The position numbers and the translations under genes are program-made. From the NCBI GenBank assembly GCA_964570285.1, contig CAZMXP010000031.1:1-62512 (forward strand): 62,512 nt of DNA, read 5' to 3'. Positions 16,763 to 24,567 of this stretch are shown here, piece by piece. Position 1 is the stretch's first letter; each line of letters begins with the position of its first letter. Source of the stretch: CAZMXP01 sp964570285 (lineage in GTDB: Bacteria > Planctomycetota > PLA2). Under the pieces are notes generated by a model that ran no database searches, was not told the origin of the DNA, and worked only from the letters and a program-made list of their open reading frames with translations.

Positions 16763-19700
16763 ATGCCCACGATGAAACGCCGGATGATCACGCTCCTCGC
16801 GTTCCTGGCGGCGGCGACGGCGCAGGAGGCCGAACGCACCGAACGAGTCGAAGAGAGCGTCTACGTGCCGATCGTCGAGGTGCTGCCGGGCGAGGGGAAG
16901 GTGCGGGAGGTGCTGCTCGGCTACGGTGCCGACGACGGGGTCGTGCTCGACTCGCGGGGCGACCTCTACTCGTGCAACCAGAAGGACCCGCCGCGCGAGC
17001 TCGCGCAGACCGGGCGCGGGCAGGTGATCGAGGTCTCGGCGGAGGGGGCGCGGGCGAGGGTCACGCTCGACGCGGCGGGGGCGGCGGCGGGGGTCGTCCC
17101 CGGCGACCTGCTCGAGCTGAACCTGCTCGTGCCGAGGCTCGCGCAGCGCACGATCCTCTGGGAGCTCGCGAAGGCCCGGATCGGCCTGCTGAACCTCCCG
17201 AGGGAAGGGACATTCACGAACTTCCGCTTCTTCGCGAAGTCGGACTCGCCGGAGGTGCTCGAGCGGACGCTCGAGCTGATGCGCGAGGATCTCGCCAGCG
17301 CGGCCCGGTACACGACGGATCTCGCGACGCCGGCAAGAGGCAGGTTCAAGGGGCGCGCCTTCCCCGACATCATGACGGGCGCGACGCGCGAGGATGTGCT
17401 CAACTTCCTCCGCCGCGTCCTCTGCCACCCGGGCAAGTACGTCGGCATGGACTGGCGCACCGCCGAGGTCTTCGTGGGCTGGGTGCTCGGTGACGCGCCC
17501 GCCAGCGCGGAGGAGGTGGCCGCGCGCCTCGACGCGCTCGCGACCGGGGAGGAGCGGCGCGCCCTGCTCCGCGGCCTCGAGCCCGAGGTCCACGCGCTCC
17601 GCGAGTTCGTGGACTACTGGCGCTACCAGGCACAGCGGCTGGCGTCGTCCGAGCGCGGCCTCCGCGTCGCCACCTACGGGATCGAAGCGGCGACTCTCGT
17701 GGGGGAGCCGGGGTTGATCGCGTGGGCGCACTTCGCGCGCGGCTACGTGCTCGCTCGGCAGGGTCGCGCCGAGGAATCCGTCGCCGCCTACGACGAGGCG
17801 CTCGCGCGGTTCGGGGCGGTCGACCCCCCGACGGCGGACTCGCTCCTGGGCGTGAACTTCTGCCTGACGAACCGGGCGAGCGCCGCGAAGTCGCTCGGGA
17901 GACTCGGCCCGGCGCTCGACGACCTGCGCGCGGTGGAGGCGATGGAGCGCGACCAGGCGCTGCCGCCGCGCACCCTCGCGATCACGCACCGCAACATTGC
18001 CGACGTGCTGGAGGCGCTCTCGCGCTACGACGAGGCGATCGAGAGCTTCGGCCGCGCCGCGGCGCTCTACGAGACCGCCGACGACACCAACGGCGCGCAG
18101 GCGATGGCGCTCGCGATCGCGCGTCTGCACGCCAAGCTCGGCCGCAACGCCGAGGCGGCGGCGAGCTACGCGCGCTGCGCCGAGGTCTGCCACCGCATGG
18201 GGCTCCGGAAAGGCGAGGCGGAGGCGTGGGACAAGCTCGGCGCGCACCACCGCGACCTCGGCGAACTGCGCCTCGCGCTGCCGGCGTTCACGAAGGCGCT
18301 CGAGATGCGCCGCGCGACCGGGGACCGCCGCGCCGAGGCGGAGACGCTCGCCGGGCTCGCGGAGCTCCACCTGAGCCTCGGCGAGCACGAGCCCGCGATC
18401 CGCAAGCACGAGGAGGCGCTGAAGGCGCGGCGCGCGATCGGCGACCGCGCCGGCGAGACGGACTCGCTGATCAAGATGGGCGAGCTGGCGGAGGCGGGCG
18501 GCAACCCGCGCCGCGCGCTCGGCTACTACCTCGAGGCGGGGAAGGTCGCGGCCGCGTCGCAGGACCGCGAGCGCGAGCTGAAGGTGCTCGAGGCGACGAT
18601 GTCGCTGCGATGGACGCTCTTCGAGTTCCGCGAGGCGATCGCGCTCTGCGACCGCCTCGTCGAGCTGCGCACGGCGTCGGAGGAGAAGGACGACCTCGCC
18701 TGGGCGCTGCGCTGCCGCGGCGCGCTGCGCGGCAACCTCGGCGACTTCGCGGGCGCGCTGCCCGACCTGGAGCGGGCGCTCGCGCTGCGCCAGGAGACGA
18801 AGTTCGCGTGGGGGCAGGCCGACACGCTGCTCGTGATCGGCAACAACTTCCGCATGTGGGGGAAGTGGGAGGAGGCGCGGAGGAGGGCGGCGGAGGCGCT
18901 CGCCCTCGCCCGCGCCGCGGAGGACCGCTCGCTCGTCGTGCGCTGCCTGCGGGAGATCGGCAACCACTACTCGGGGGAGTACCGGCCCGCGGAGGCCCTG
19001 CGGTGGTACGAGGAGGCGCTCGCGCTCGCGCGCCACGTCGACTTCAACAGCCCGTCGGAGGTCGCCACGGTGCTGAACGCGATCGGCAACACGCGGCTGC
19101 TCGAGGGGCGCTACGACCTCGCGAGGGCGCGCTACACGGAGGCGCTCGCGCTCGCGCAGGGCGCGAACGCGCGCGGCGAGGCGATCAACTCGCTGCAGGG
19201 GCTCGCCGAGATCGAGAGCTACCAGGGGGAGCTCGAGGAGGCCCGTGCCCTCTACGAGAACGCGCTGGGGCTCGCGCGCGACGTGGACAACGACTGGGCC
19301 TGCGCGAACCTCCACCAGTCCCTCGCGAACCTGCTCGCCAAGATCGGCGACGCCGCGGCGACCTTCCGCGAGCACGACAGCGCCCTCGAGGTGTGGACCG
19401 GCCTGTCGAACGTGTGGGGGCAGGCGGCCGTGCGCAGCAACCGCGCGAAGGACCGCATCCAGTTCGGGGACTACGCCGCAGCGACGGAGGACCTCGACGC
19501 CGCCGAGGCGCTCGCGCGGTCGATCGGGGAAAAGCAGATCCTGACGGCGATCCGCTTCAACCGCGCCGAGATCCACAGCGCGCAGGGCGCCTACGCCGCG
19601 AGCGTCGCCGAGTACGAGGGGGCGCTCGTCTCGAGCCGCGAGATGGGCCACACCCGCTTCGTCATGGTGGCGCTCCAGCGCATCGCCGCCGGGTGCAGGC

Positions 19701-21631
19701 TGCTTGGGGAAGAGGTCGCGGGGCAGGGGAGGGCGGAGGAGGCCGCCGGCCTGTTCCGGAAGGCCGCGGAGCGCGGCGAGGAGGCGCTGGGCCTCGCGAG
19801 GGAGTCGCGGGCGCGGATCGCCGAGGGGGAGATCCTCACCGAGCTGGCCGCGGTCGCGCTGGGCCGCGGCGACCTCGGCGCGGCGGCGAACATGGCCGCG
19901 GAGGCGGGACGGCTGGTCGAGGCGAGCGGGGCGAAGGAGGCGCTCTGGCAGTGGCGCTACATCAGGAGCCGCATCGCCGAGTCCGCCGGCGACCTCGCGG
20001 CCGCGCGCACCGAGCGCCTCGCGGCGATCGAGGTCCTGCAGACGCTGCGCGCGTCGCTGAGCGGCAGCGCGGTCAGCGAGGAGGGGTTCCTGAAGAGCAA
20101 GGTCGCCATCTACGAGTCGATGGTGAGCCTGCTCGGCAGGATCATCGCGCAGGAGCCGCCGGGGGAGGGACGGCTGCGCCTCGTCGAGGAGGCGCAAGGG
20201 TTCGTCGCGCGCGCGCGGTTCGAGGTGCTCTCGCGCGACACCTCCGCGCTCACCGCGGGCAGCGGCGCCCTCGACGCCTACCGCCGCCTCGAGTCCGAGA
20301 TCGCGCGGCTCGAGCGCGAGCGCAGGGAGGCGCTCGGCCAGGGCAACCGCGAGAAGGCCGACCGCGTCACGCGCATCATCGCCGACCGCGACCGGGACCT
20401 CACGCGCGAGCTGATGCGCCTCTCGGCGAGCGACCCCGACCTGCAGGCGCGCCTCAAGTTCGACCCGCGCGTCACCGCGCGCGCGGTGCGCTCGGCGCCC
20501 GACGGCGCGCGGCTCGTCGTCTACTTCGTCGGCGAGAGCCGCCTCTTCCTCTGGGTCTACGGCCGGTCGGGCTTCCTCGAATGGAAGGAGCACGCGATCG
20601 GCAGGAAGGAGCTCAACGCGCTGCTGCGCCGCGCGGGCGAACTCCTGCAGGAGATGGTCGACCGCGTCGGGCGGCGCGAGGCGACCGGCCGGGGGTTCGG
20701 CCCCGCCGCCGAGCAGGCGACCACCAACCCTCCCTGGTACCGCGACAACATCCGCGCGCTGCGCGAGACCCTCGGCGAGCTGTACGCGGCGCTGATCGGC
20801 CCCGTCTCCGCCCACGTCGATGCCGCCGACCCCCTGCTGCTCCTCCCCTACGGCCAGCTCAACTACCTGCCGTTCGAGGCGCTCGTCGCGCCCGACGGCG
20901 CGTTTCTCGGCGCGAAGAAGCGCCTCGCCTACTTCACGACGGAGCGCCACATGGAGCGCACGCTGGGCCGCATCGCGCGGCCGCCGCCGCGCCACGAGCC
21001 GCACTGGGTCGGCTTCGCGGACCCGCGCGGCAAGCTCGTGGACGCGATCGAGGAGGCGAACGCGATCGAGGCGCTCTTCCCGCGCCACGAGCTCTACACG
21101 AAGGAGACCGGCAACGCGACCGAGGCGCAGCTGCTGAGGATGCCGGCCGACACGACCGTGTTGCACTTCGCCACGCACGGCTACCTGAACAGCCGGGAGC
21201 CCGGCGCGTCGTTCCTCGAACTGGCGGAGGAGGGTGGGGGCGCGGGGGAGGGGGACGGGAGGCTCGAGGCGTGCGAGGTGCTCGACCGCTTCGAGACCGC
21301 ACCCTGCGTCACGAGCGGCAGCCTGAGGCTCGTCGTGCTCGCCGCCTGCGACACCGCGCGCGCGCAGGACTCCCCGCAGGCGGAGCTGCTCGGCATGCCC
21401 AACGAGTTCGCGCTCGCGGGCGCGCCCGCCGTCGTGGCGAGCCTCTGGTCGGTCTACTCCTACACGACCACCGACCTGATGATCGACTTCTACAAGGGCA
21501 TGCTGGAGGAGCAGAGCGACCTCGCCGGCGCGCTGCGCAACGCCCGCAACGAGATGATCGCCAAGCGCGACGGCCGCTACGCCCACCCCTTCTACTGGGC
21601 CCCCTTCCTCCTCTTCGGCGACTGGCGATGA
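16763..21631 (+). CDS. Giant exported TPR-CHAT protein (caspase-like protease)
   Basis: 1622 residues. An apparent signal peptide (MKRRMITLLAFLAAATAQEA) is followed by a unique region to about residue 290, then some 17 or more TPR units to about 1150, a helical linker with heptad-like ALxxLRxE patterns, and a C-terminal CHAT domain. The peptidase dyad is intact: His1472 in VLHFATHGYL and Cys1529 in VVLAACDTA, followed by ASLWSVYSYTT and a HPFYWAPFLLFGDW end. CHAT proteins are separase/caspase relatives, several of which act in phage defence or bacterial cell death. The position divergent from a viperin homologue suggests a defence setting, but the signal peptide implies export and argues against direct cytosolic partnership. 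A G5-CGC-G5-A-G5 element (21236-21254) encodes a GGGAGEG insert between the catalytic residues. Confidence 0.9.
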   Translation: MPTMKRRMITLLAFLAAATAQEAERTERVEESVYVPIVEVLPGEGKVREVLLGYGADDGVVLDSRGDLYSCNQKDPPRELAQTGRGQVIEVSAEGARARVTLDAAGAAAGVVPGDLLELNLLVPRLAQRTILWELAKARIGLLNLPREGTFTNFRFFAKSDSPEVLERTLELMREDLASAARYTTDLATPARGRFKGRAFPDIMTGATREDVLNFLRRVLCHPGKYVGMDWRTAEVFVGWVLGDAPASAEEVAARLDALATGEERRALLRGLEPEVHALREFVDYWRYQAQRLASSERGLRVATYGIEAATLVGEPGLIAWAHFARGYVLARQGRAEESVAAYDEALARFGAVDPPTADSLLGVNFCLTNRASAAKSLGRLGPALDDLRAVEAMERDQALPPRTLAITHRNIADVLEALSRYDEAIESFGRAAALYETADDTNGAQAMALAIARLHAKLGRNAEAAASYARCAEVCHRMGLRKGEAEAWDKLGAHHRDLGELRLALPAFTKALEMRRATGDRRAEAETLAGLAELHLSLGEHEPAIRKHEEALKARRAIGDRAGETDSLIKMGELAEAGGNPRRALGYYLEAGKVAAASQDRERELKVLEATMSLRWTLFEFREAIALCDRLVELRTASEEKDDLAWALRCRGALRGNLGDFAGALPDLERALALRQETKFAWGQADTLLVIGNNFRMWGKWEEARRRAAEALALARAAEDRSLVVRCLREIGNHYSGEYRPAEALRWYEEALALARHVDFNSPSEVATVLNAIGNTRLLEGRYDLARARYTEALALAQGANARGEAINSLQGLAEIESYQGELEEARALYENALGLARDVDNDWACANLHQSLANLLAKIGDAAATFREHDSALEVWTGLSNVWGQAAVRSNRAKDRIQFGDYAAATEDLDAAEALARSIGEKQILTAIRFNRAEIHSAQGAYAASVAEYEGALVSSREMGHTRFVMVALQRIAAGCRLLGEEVAGQGRAEEAAGLFRKAAERGEEALGLARESRARIAEGEILTELAAVALGRGDLGAAANMAAEAGRLVEASGAKEALWQWRYIRSRIAESAGDLAAARTERLAAIEVLQTLRASLSGSAVSEEGFLKSKVAIYESMVSLLGRIIAQEPPGEGRLRLVEEAQGFVARARFEVLSRDTSALTAGSGALDAYRRLESEIARLERERREALGQGNREKADRVTRIIADRDRDLTRELMRLSASDPDLQARLKFDPRVTARAVRSAPDGARLVVYFVGESRLFLWVYGRSGFLEWKEHAIGRKELNALLRRAGELLQEMVDRVGRREATGRGFGPAAEQATTNPPWYRDNIRALRETLGELYAALIGPVSAHVDAADPLLLLPYGQLNYLPFEALVAPDGAFLGAKKRLAYFTTERHMERTLGRIARPPPRHEPHWVGFADPRGKLVDAIEEANAIEALFPRHELYTKETGNATEAQLLRMPADTTVLHFATHGYLNSREPGASFLELAEEGGGAGEGDGRLEACEVLDRFETAPCVTSGSLRLVVLAACDTARAQDSPQAELLGMPNEFALAGAPAVVASLWSVYSYTTTDLMIDFYKGMLEEQSDLAGALRNARNEMIAKRDGRYAHPFYWAPFLLFGDWR

Positions 21632-21689
21632 AGAGTTTGTCCGTGGCGCGGTGGGACGGGGGTGCGCGGCGGACAGGACAAACTCTTCA
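21629..21689 (+). terminator. Long inverted repeat overlapping the CHAT stop codon
   Basis: TGAAGAGTTTGTCC at 21629-21642, which includes the TGA stop, is perfectly complementary to GGACAAACTCTTCA at 21676-21689. That gives a 14-base-pair stem with a 33-base loop. No T-run follows, so it is not a textbook intrinsic terminator. It may stabilise or end the transcript, or be the end of a small mobile repeat. The stem is AT-richer than its surroundings. Confidence 0.5.
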
Positions 21690-21695
21690 CTAGCG

Positions 21696-21743
21696 CGGGG
21701 CCCGTCGCCCGCTGCGCGGGCTATGGGCCCCAAGGGGGGGGCG
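21696..21743 (+). repeat. REP-like hairpin repeat, left copy
   Basis: A 48-base sequence identical to 22772-22819. It folds as a nested hairpin: outer GGGGCCC/GGGCCCC, inner GCCCGC/GCGGGC with a TGC apex, then AAGGGGGGGGCG that begins a double G-tract. Together with the right copy it brackets a 1,028-base lower-GC segment holding the toxin-antitoxin genes. Confidence 0.85.
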
Positions 21744-21753
21744 TGGGGGGGGG
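21734..21753 (+). repeat. Double G-tract element (G8-CGT-G9)
   Basis: Eight G, CGT, nine G; it continues directly from the left REP-like hairpin, showing that the two repeat types can be linked. Confidence 0.8.
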
Positions 21754-21771
21754 CGCCGCGTCTGCCGACAC

Positions 21772-22032
21772 TTACGCGTTGCCGTCGGAGAATCTGAATC
21801 GAATGGAGTACTTGCGCAGGATGAGAGCGGGAACCATCCGCGCCGCGGCCTTTGCCCTGGCGTCAAAGCCTGAGGCAACCAGTATCCCGCGAACCCTGCC
21901 TCCCTCTTCCTCGGTCACCATGTCCCCCATGTAGCTCAGGTGGTTCGAAATCGCTGATATCTCTTGGCAGCATCGTGGAACGACGCAACGCGCGTGCGAG
22001 AGCGCCACCCCTCCAACCTCCCAGGGCGGCAC
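21772..22032 (-). pseudogene. Fragment resembling the C-terminus of a NucS/DUF91-like nuclease-family protein
   Basis: The minus-strand frame ending at 21772 carries GGRVRGILVASGFDARAKAA, ARMVPALILRKYSIRFRF and SDGNA. This looks like the end of small endonuclease-NucS-like proteins (a GRVRGILVA strand followed by a YxFxF tail). Nothing upstream in frame resembles the nuclease core; the frame simply begins behind the broken DUF5615 gene. It is most likely a truncated remnant carried with the toxin-antitoxin cassette. The family call is tentative. Confidence 0.4.
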
Positions 22033-22037
22033 CTAGA

Positions 22038-22370
22038 TCAATTCAACAGCAGTGTGCCTACCGAGGCGTCACTCGCAAACGCGCGGATGTCTGCGAATCG
22101 GGATCGAAGCGAAGCCTCCACTTGACCAGTCGTGCAATTCCCCGCCTGCAGCCAGATGACCATGGGTGGGCTGCCCCGCACAACGCTGAGGTTGTTGTAA
22201 CCTCCATCCTTCGTCACGATGGCGAACCCCGTCAACTTGGCATACTCCTAAACTTGTTCGTCGCTCGCGCAGTCCAGGTCGACCGTCTTCACGTGGCTGG
22301 AGCCGGGGAACAAGTCAGCCAAGAGCGGGACCAACCTCGGCGACAGGTTCTGGTCGAGGAGCAATCTCAT
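22038..22370 (-). pseudogene. DUF5615 PIN-like toxin gene interrupted by an in-frame TAG
   Basis: From an ATG at 22370, overlapping the DUF433 stop as ATGA, the frame begins MRLLLDQNLSPRLVPLLADL, the hallmark start of DUF5615 PIN-like proteins. It later continues in the same frame as EYAKLTGFAIVTKDGGYNNL to a TGA at 22038. Codon 41 is TAG (22248-22250) where the family normally has Trp in 'DxxxW-EYA', so a single TGG-to-TAG change explains it. The full-length product would have been 110 residues and act as an RNase-type toxin. The partner antitoxin gene is intact. Either the toxin is inactivated or a nonsense suppressor is needed; sequencing error cannot be excluded. Confidence 0.75.
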
Positions 22371-22597
22371 GCGCCCGCTACCAGCATGCTCCGCTCACGC
22401 TCCGCCGCAAAGGCGAAGCAGGCTTGGATGTCCTCCTGCGTCAGGTACGGGAAGTCAGCGAGAATCTCAGGAACGGTCATCCCGCCCGCGAGGTAGGAAA
22501 GGACGTCGTAGACGGTGATCCGCATGCCGCGAATGCAAGGGCGACCGCCACGCCTGCCGGGCTCGATGGTAATCCGGGACCGCCATTGCTCGTTCAT
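22367..22597 (-). CDS. DUF433 antitoxin-like protein
   Basis: 76-residue protein with the DUF433 pattern: RITIEPGRRGGRPCIRGMRI, TVYDVLSYLAGGMTVPEILA and DFPYLTQEDIQACFAFA. DUF433 proteins are VapB-like, DNA-binding antitoxins usually encoded just ahead of DUF5615 PIN-like toxins, exactly as here (4-base overlap). The ATG at 22597 is preferred over longer starts because CAGGAGAG precedes it at seven bases. The cassette has lower GC than its flanks and sits between two identical hairpin repeats, signs of lateral arrival. Confidence 0.88.
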   Translation of the reverse strand: MNEQWRSRITIEPGRRGGRPCIRGMRITVYDVLSYLAGGMTVPEILADFPYLTQEDIQACFAFAAERERSMLVAGA

Positions 22598-22771
22598 CGC
22601 AACTCTCCTGCCAGGCAATGCTTCGCCAACCGAAGCGGTCAGCGGCTTGATCCTGCATTCTACTCCACTATGCACCCGCGTACATCGCTGTTCGCGCCGG
22701 AGCTGAGCGTCCTCTCGCTAGGCGCTTGCCCGCCGCTCCTGATGCGTCTCGAAGACTCTGAGGACTCTGTC

Positions 22772-22819
22772 CGGGGCCCGTCGCCCGCTGCGCGGGCTAT
22801 GGGCCCCAAGGGGGGGGCG
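22772..22819 (+). repeat. REP-like hairpin repeat, right copy
   Basis: Identical over 48 bases to 21696-21743 and in the same orientation, with the same nested GGGGCCC/GCCCGC stem and a trailing G8 run that continues into CGCCGCGGGTG7 (to 22834). Direct 48-base repeats of this kind could allow loss of the intervening cassette by recombination. Confidence 0.85.
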
Positions 22820-22887
22820 CCGCGGGTGGGGGGGACGCTGGCGAGCGGGTGCACGGATTGGCTGGTTCGTCGGGAGCTGGGTCGGCG

Positions 22888-23289
22888 CTATTCACCCGTG
22901 AGCAATGAGTAGACGCTCATCAAGGCATGGGACATCAACGCGAGGACGGAGACCCGTGTGCCGGACGCAGGCTCGGCGAACAGATTCAGGAGGAGCAGGA
23001 AGTAGCCGCTGAAGAGGCATAGGATGAGCTCGAGTGCCCCCGTCAGTCGCGGAGCCCGACGACGGACTACGAAACTCTTGAGGAGGAGAAGTAGTGCCGG
23101 CCAGAAGAACGCGAGAACTGTGACAGCACCCCAGAACGGTTCCTGGAACACCCCTTCGTAGGCGTAGGCGTATCGGGTTCGTCTCGGCGCGGACGAATCG
23201 GGCTGGGAAGGAACGTCGCAGCGCGAGATCGGGAGAAGGAACCCGACCATGAGGAGGGCGCTGGCGACCGACCTCCCGCTGATGTTCAT
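22888..23289 (-). CDS. Small membrane protein of unknown function
   Basis: 133 residues with three to four hydrophobic segments: an N-terminal signal-like stretch (SVASALLMVGFLLPISRC), WGAVTVLAFFWPALLLLLKS and LELILCLFSGYFLLLLNLF. The Cys in PISRC could be a lipobox variant. I do not recognise a family. The ATG at 23289 is chosen since upstream codons look non-protein-like and Arg/Pro-rich, although the frame stays open to 23466; no strong ribosome-binding site is seen. Composition is less GC-rich than the neighbours, so it may belong to the transferred segment. Confidence 0.6.
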   Translation of the reverse strand: MNISGRSVASALLMVGFLLPISRCDVPSQPDSSAPRRTRYAYAYEGVFQEPFWGAVTVLAFFWPALLLLLKSFVVRRRAPRLTGALELILCLFSGYFLLLLNLFAEPASGTRVSVLALMSHALMSVYSLLTGE

Positions 23290-23491
23290 GATGTCAGGAT
23301 TGTACAACTGCCGAATTCCAAGTGCTGGGGTCCAGGATCGGCGACCCGTGTGCTGCGCGCCCCGGCCCCGGCACCGTGGGGCCTCAGCCGGCGGGGCTCT
23401 CCCATGGGGACGACGGATGCGTGAGAGGCGCGGGCAAGCCAAACCCGGTGGAGACGCGCGGGACATGCGCAGGGCGTGAGGGGGCCGCCGG

Positions 23492-24073
23492 CTACCAGAC
23501 TCCGGGGAAGAGGCGGCTGGATCGCCTGGCGTAGTCGTCGTAGGCGGGGCCGAAGTGGTCGCGCATCATGCGCTCCTCGGGGCCGAGGCGGAAGGCGACC
23601 AGCAGCGCCATCGCCACGAGGTAGGAGGGGCCGGCGATCCGGTTCGGCAGGAGGAGCCACTGGCCGAGCGAGTAGACCAGCAGCGAGAGATACATCGGAT
23701 GGCGCACGCGGCGGTAGATCCCCTCGCGGACGAGCCGGTGGCCCTCGCGCAGTTCGAGCGAGATCGACCAGTTCGTGCCGAGGTCGATGTGCGACCGGCG
23801 GAAGAGCGCGAGCCCGCCGGCGACGCCCAGCGTCCCGAGCGCGAAGGGGATCGGGCGCAGCGGCGTGTCGGCGAACGAGAGCAGGGGCGACGCGACCCAG
23901 GCGAGCGGCAGGAAGAAGGCGAGCCACGCGAAGGCGAGCAGCGCGAACTCGAGCGGTCCCTTGCGGTCGGTCTCGACCGGGACCTTCATGCTCCGCTGCC
24001 CGTGGGGCGCGCGGATCGCGACCATCGCGACACTCGCCCCCAGCACGACCCCCTTCGCGAACCAGACGTCCAT
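23492..24073 (-). CDS. Isoprenylcysteine carboxyl methyltransferase (ICMT/PEMT) family membrane protein
   Basis: 193 residues with about five transmembrane segments and the ICMT-type C-terminal core: HIDLGTNWSISLELREGHRL, then GIYRRVRHPMYLSLLVYSLG, and EERMMRDHFGPAYDDYARRS. RxxRHPxY and EExxLxxxFGxxYxxY bind S-adenosylmethionine in this family of small-molecule or lipid methyltransferases. Bacterial members have diverse, mostly unassigned substrates. It lies 65 bases downstream of hepT on the same strand. Confidence 0.88.
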   Translation of the reverse strand: MDVWFAKGVVLGASVAMVAIRAPHGQRSMKVPVETDRKGPLEFALLAFAWLAFFLPLAWVASPLLSFADTPLRPIPFALGTLGVAGGLALFRRSHIDLGTNWSISLELREGHRLVREGIYRRVRHPMYLSLLVYSLGQWLLLPNRIAGPSYLVAMALLVAFRLGPEERMMRDHFGPAYDDYARRSSRLFPGVW

Positions 24074-24138
24074 CGTGGATCAGGATACGCGCGGAGGGAG
24101 GAGTCCTGCTCGATTCCGCGAGCCGATGCCGTCCCTGC

Positions 24139-24567
24139 TCACGGCCCGAGCCTGCGCGCCAACTCCGCGAGGTACTTCGGATAGAGGCGGAGGGCGGAGA
24201 GGATGCCCTTCAGCACGAGGCTGTCGTCGAGGTCGTCGTAGCGATGGATGAGGTGGTTCCGAAGCCCGGCCGACGGTGCCATCTCCTGGGCGAGATCGTG
24301 AGGGATCCATCCGGTCCGCTTCGCGAGGTCCAAGAAACTCGCGTAGCCGTCCGTCGGCGCCGGGTGGCCCTGGCCGACGAGCAGGTGCGCGTTGAGGTCG
24401 ATGGCGGCATCGATGCACAACTGGAGCCAGCGTTCCGCGGCAGCGTGGCTCAGCGCGTCGCCGGGCCAGGCCTTCGGCTTCGATCCCCCGTACACCGAGA
24501 GCGACTTGAGGCAGTCCACGATCCGCGCAAGCTTGCGCCGCACGATCGCCTGCTCGATCGGGCTCAC
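24139..24567 (-). CDS. hepT: HepT-like RNase toxin (DUF86)
   Basis: 142-residue all-helical HEPN protein. The catalytic motif RNHLIHRY (Arg103, His108, Tyr110) is the R-x4-H-x-Y signature of HepT RNases, whose Tyr is adenylylated by the partner MntA to neutralise it. The GTG start at 24567 overlaps the mntA stop by four bases (GTGA), so the pair is co-translated with the antitoxin first. All key residues are present, so the toxin should be active. Substrate RNAs are unknown. Confidence 0.9.
   Translation of the reverse strand: MSPIEQAIVRRKLARIVDCLKSLSVYGGSKPKAWPGDALSHAAAERWLQLCIDAAIDLNAHLLVGQGHPAPTDGYASFLDLAKRTGWIPHDLAQEMAPSAGLRNHLIHRYDDLDDSLVLKGILSALRLYPKYLAELARRLGP

Noticed and set aside
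17600..20000. Periodic repeats that could suggest a CRISPR or tandem-repeat array
   Set aside because: They are degenerate TPR codon repeats within the CHAT gene; no identical direct repeats with unique spacers exist anywhere in the window.
16763..21631. Craspase (type III-E CRISPR with TPR-CHAT)
   Set aside because: No Cas7-11 gene, CRISPR array or other cas gene is present, and the CHAT protein has an export signal.
21629..21689. Insertion sequence end (terminal inverted repeat)
   Set aside because: The 14-base arms enclose only 33 bases and no transposase gene is nearby; a hairpin or terminator reading is simpler.
15476..21733. Very long minus-strand open frame (over 2000 codons) antisense to the CHAT gene
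   Set aside because: Only its last 297 codons (viperin-like) read as real protein. The rest is Arg/Ala/Glu-rich, lacks domains and mirrors the codon bias of the TPR-CHAT gene on the other strand.
22248..22250. Pyrrolysine or selenocysteine reading of the TAG in the DUF5615 gene
   Set aside because: TAG is not a Sec codon, no PylTS genes are seen, and Trp (one base away) is the family residue at that site.
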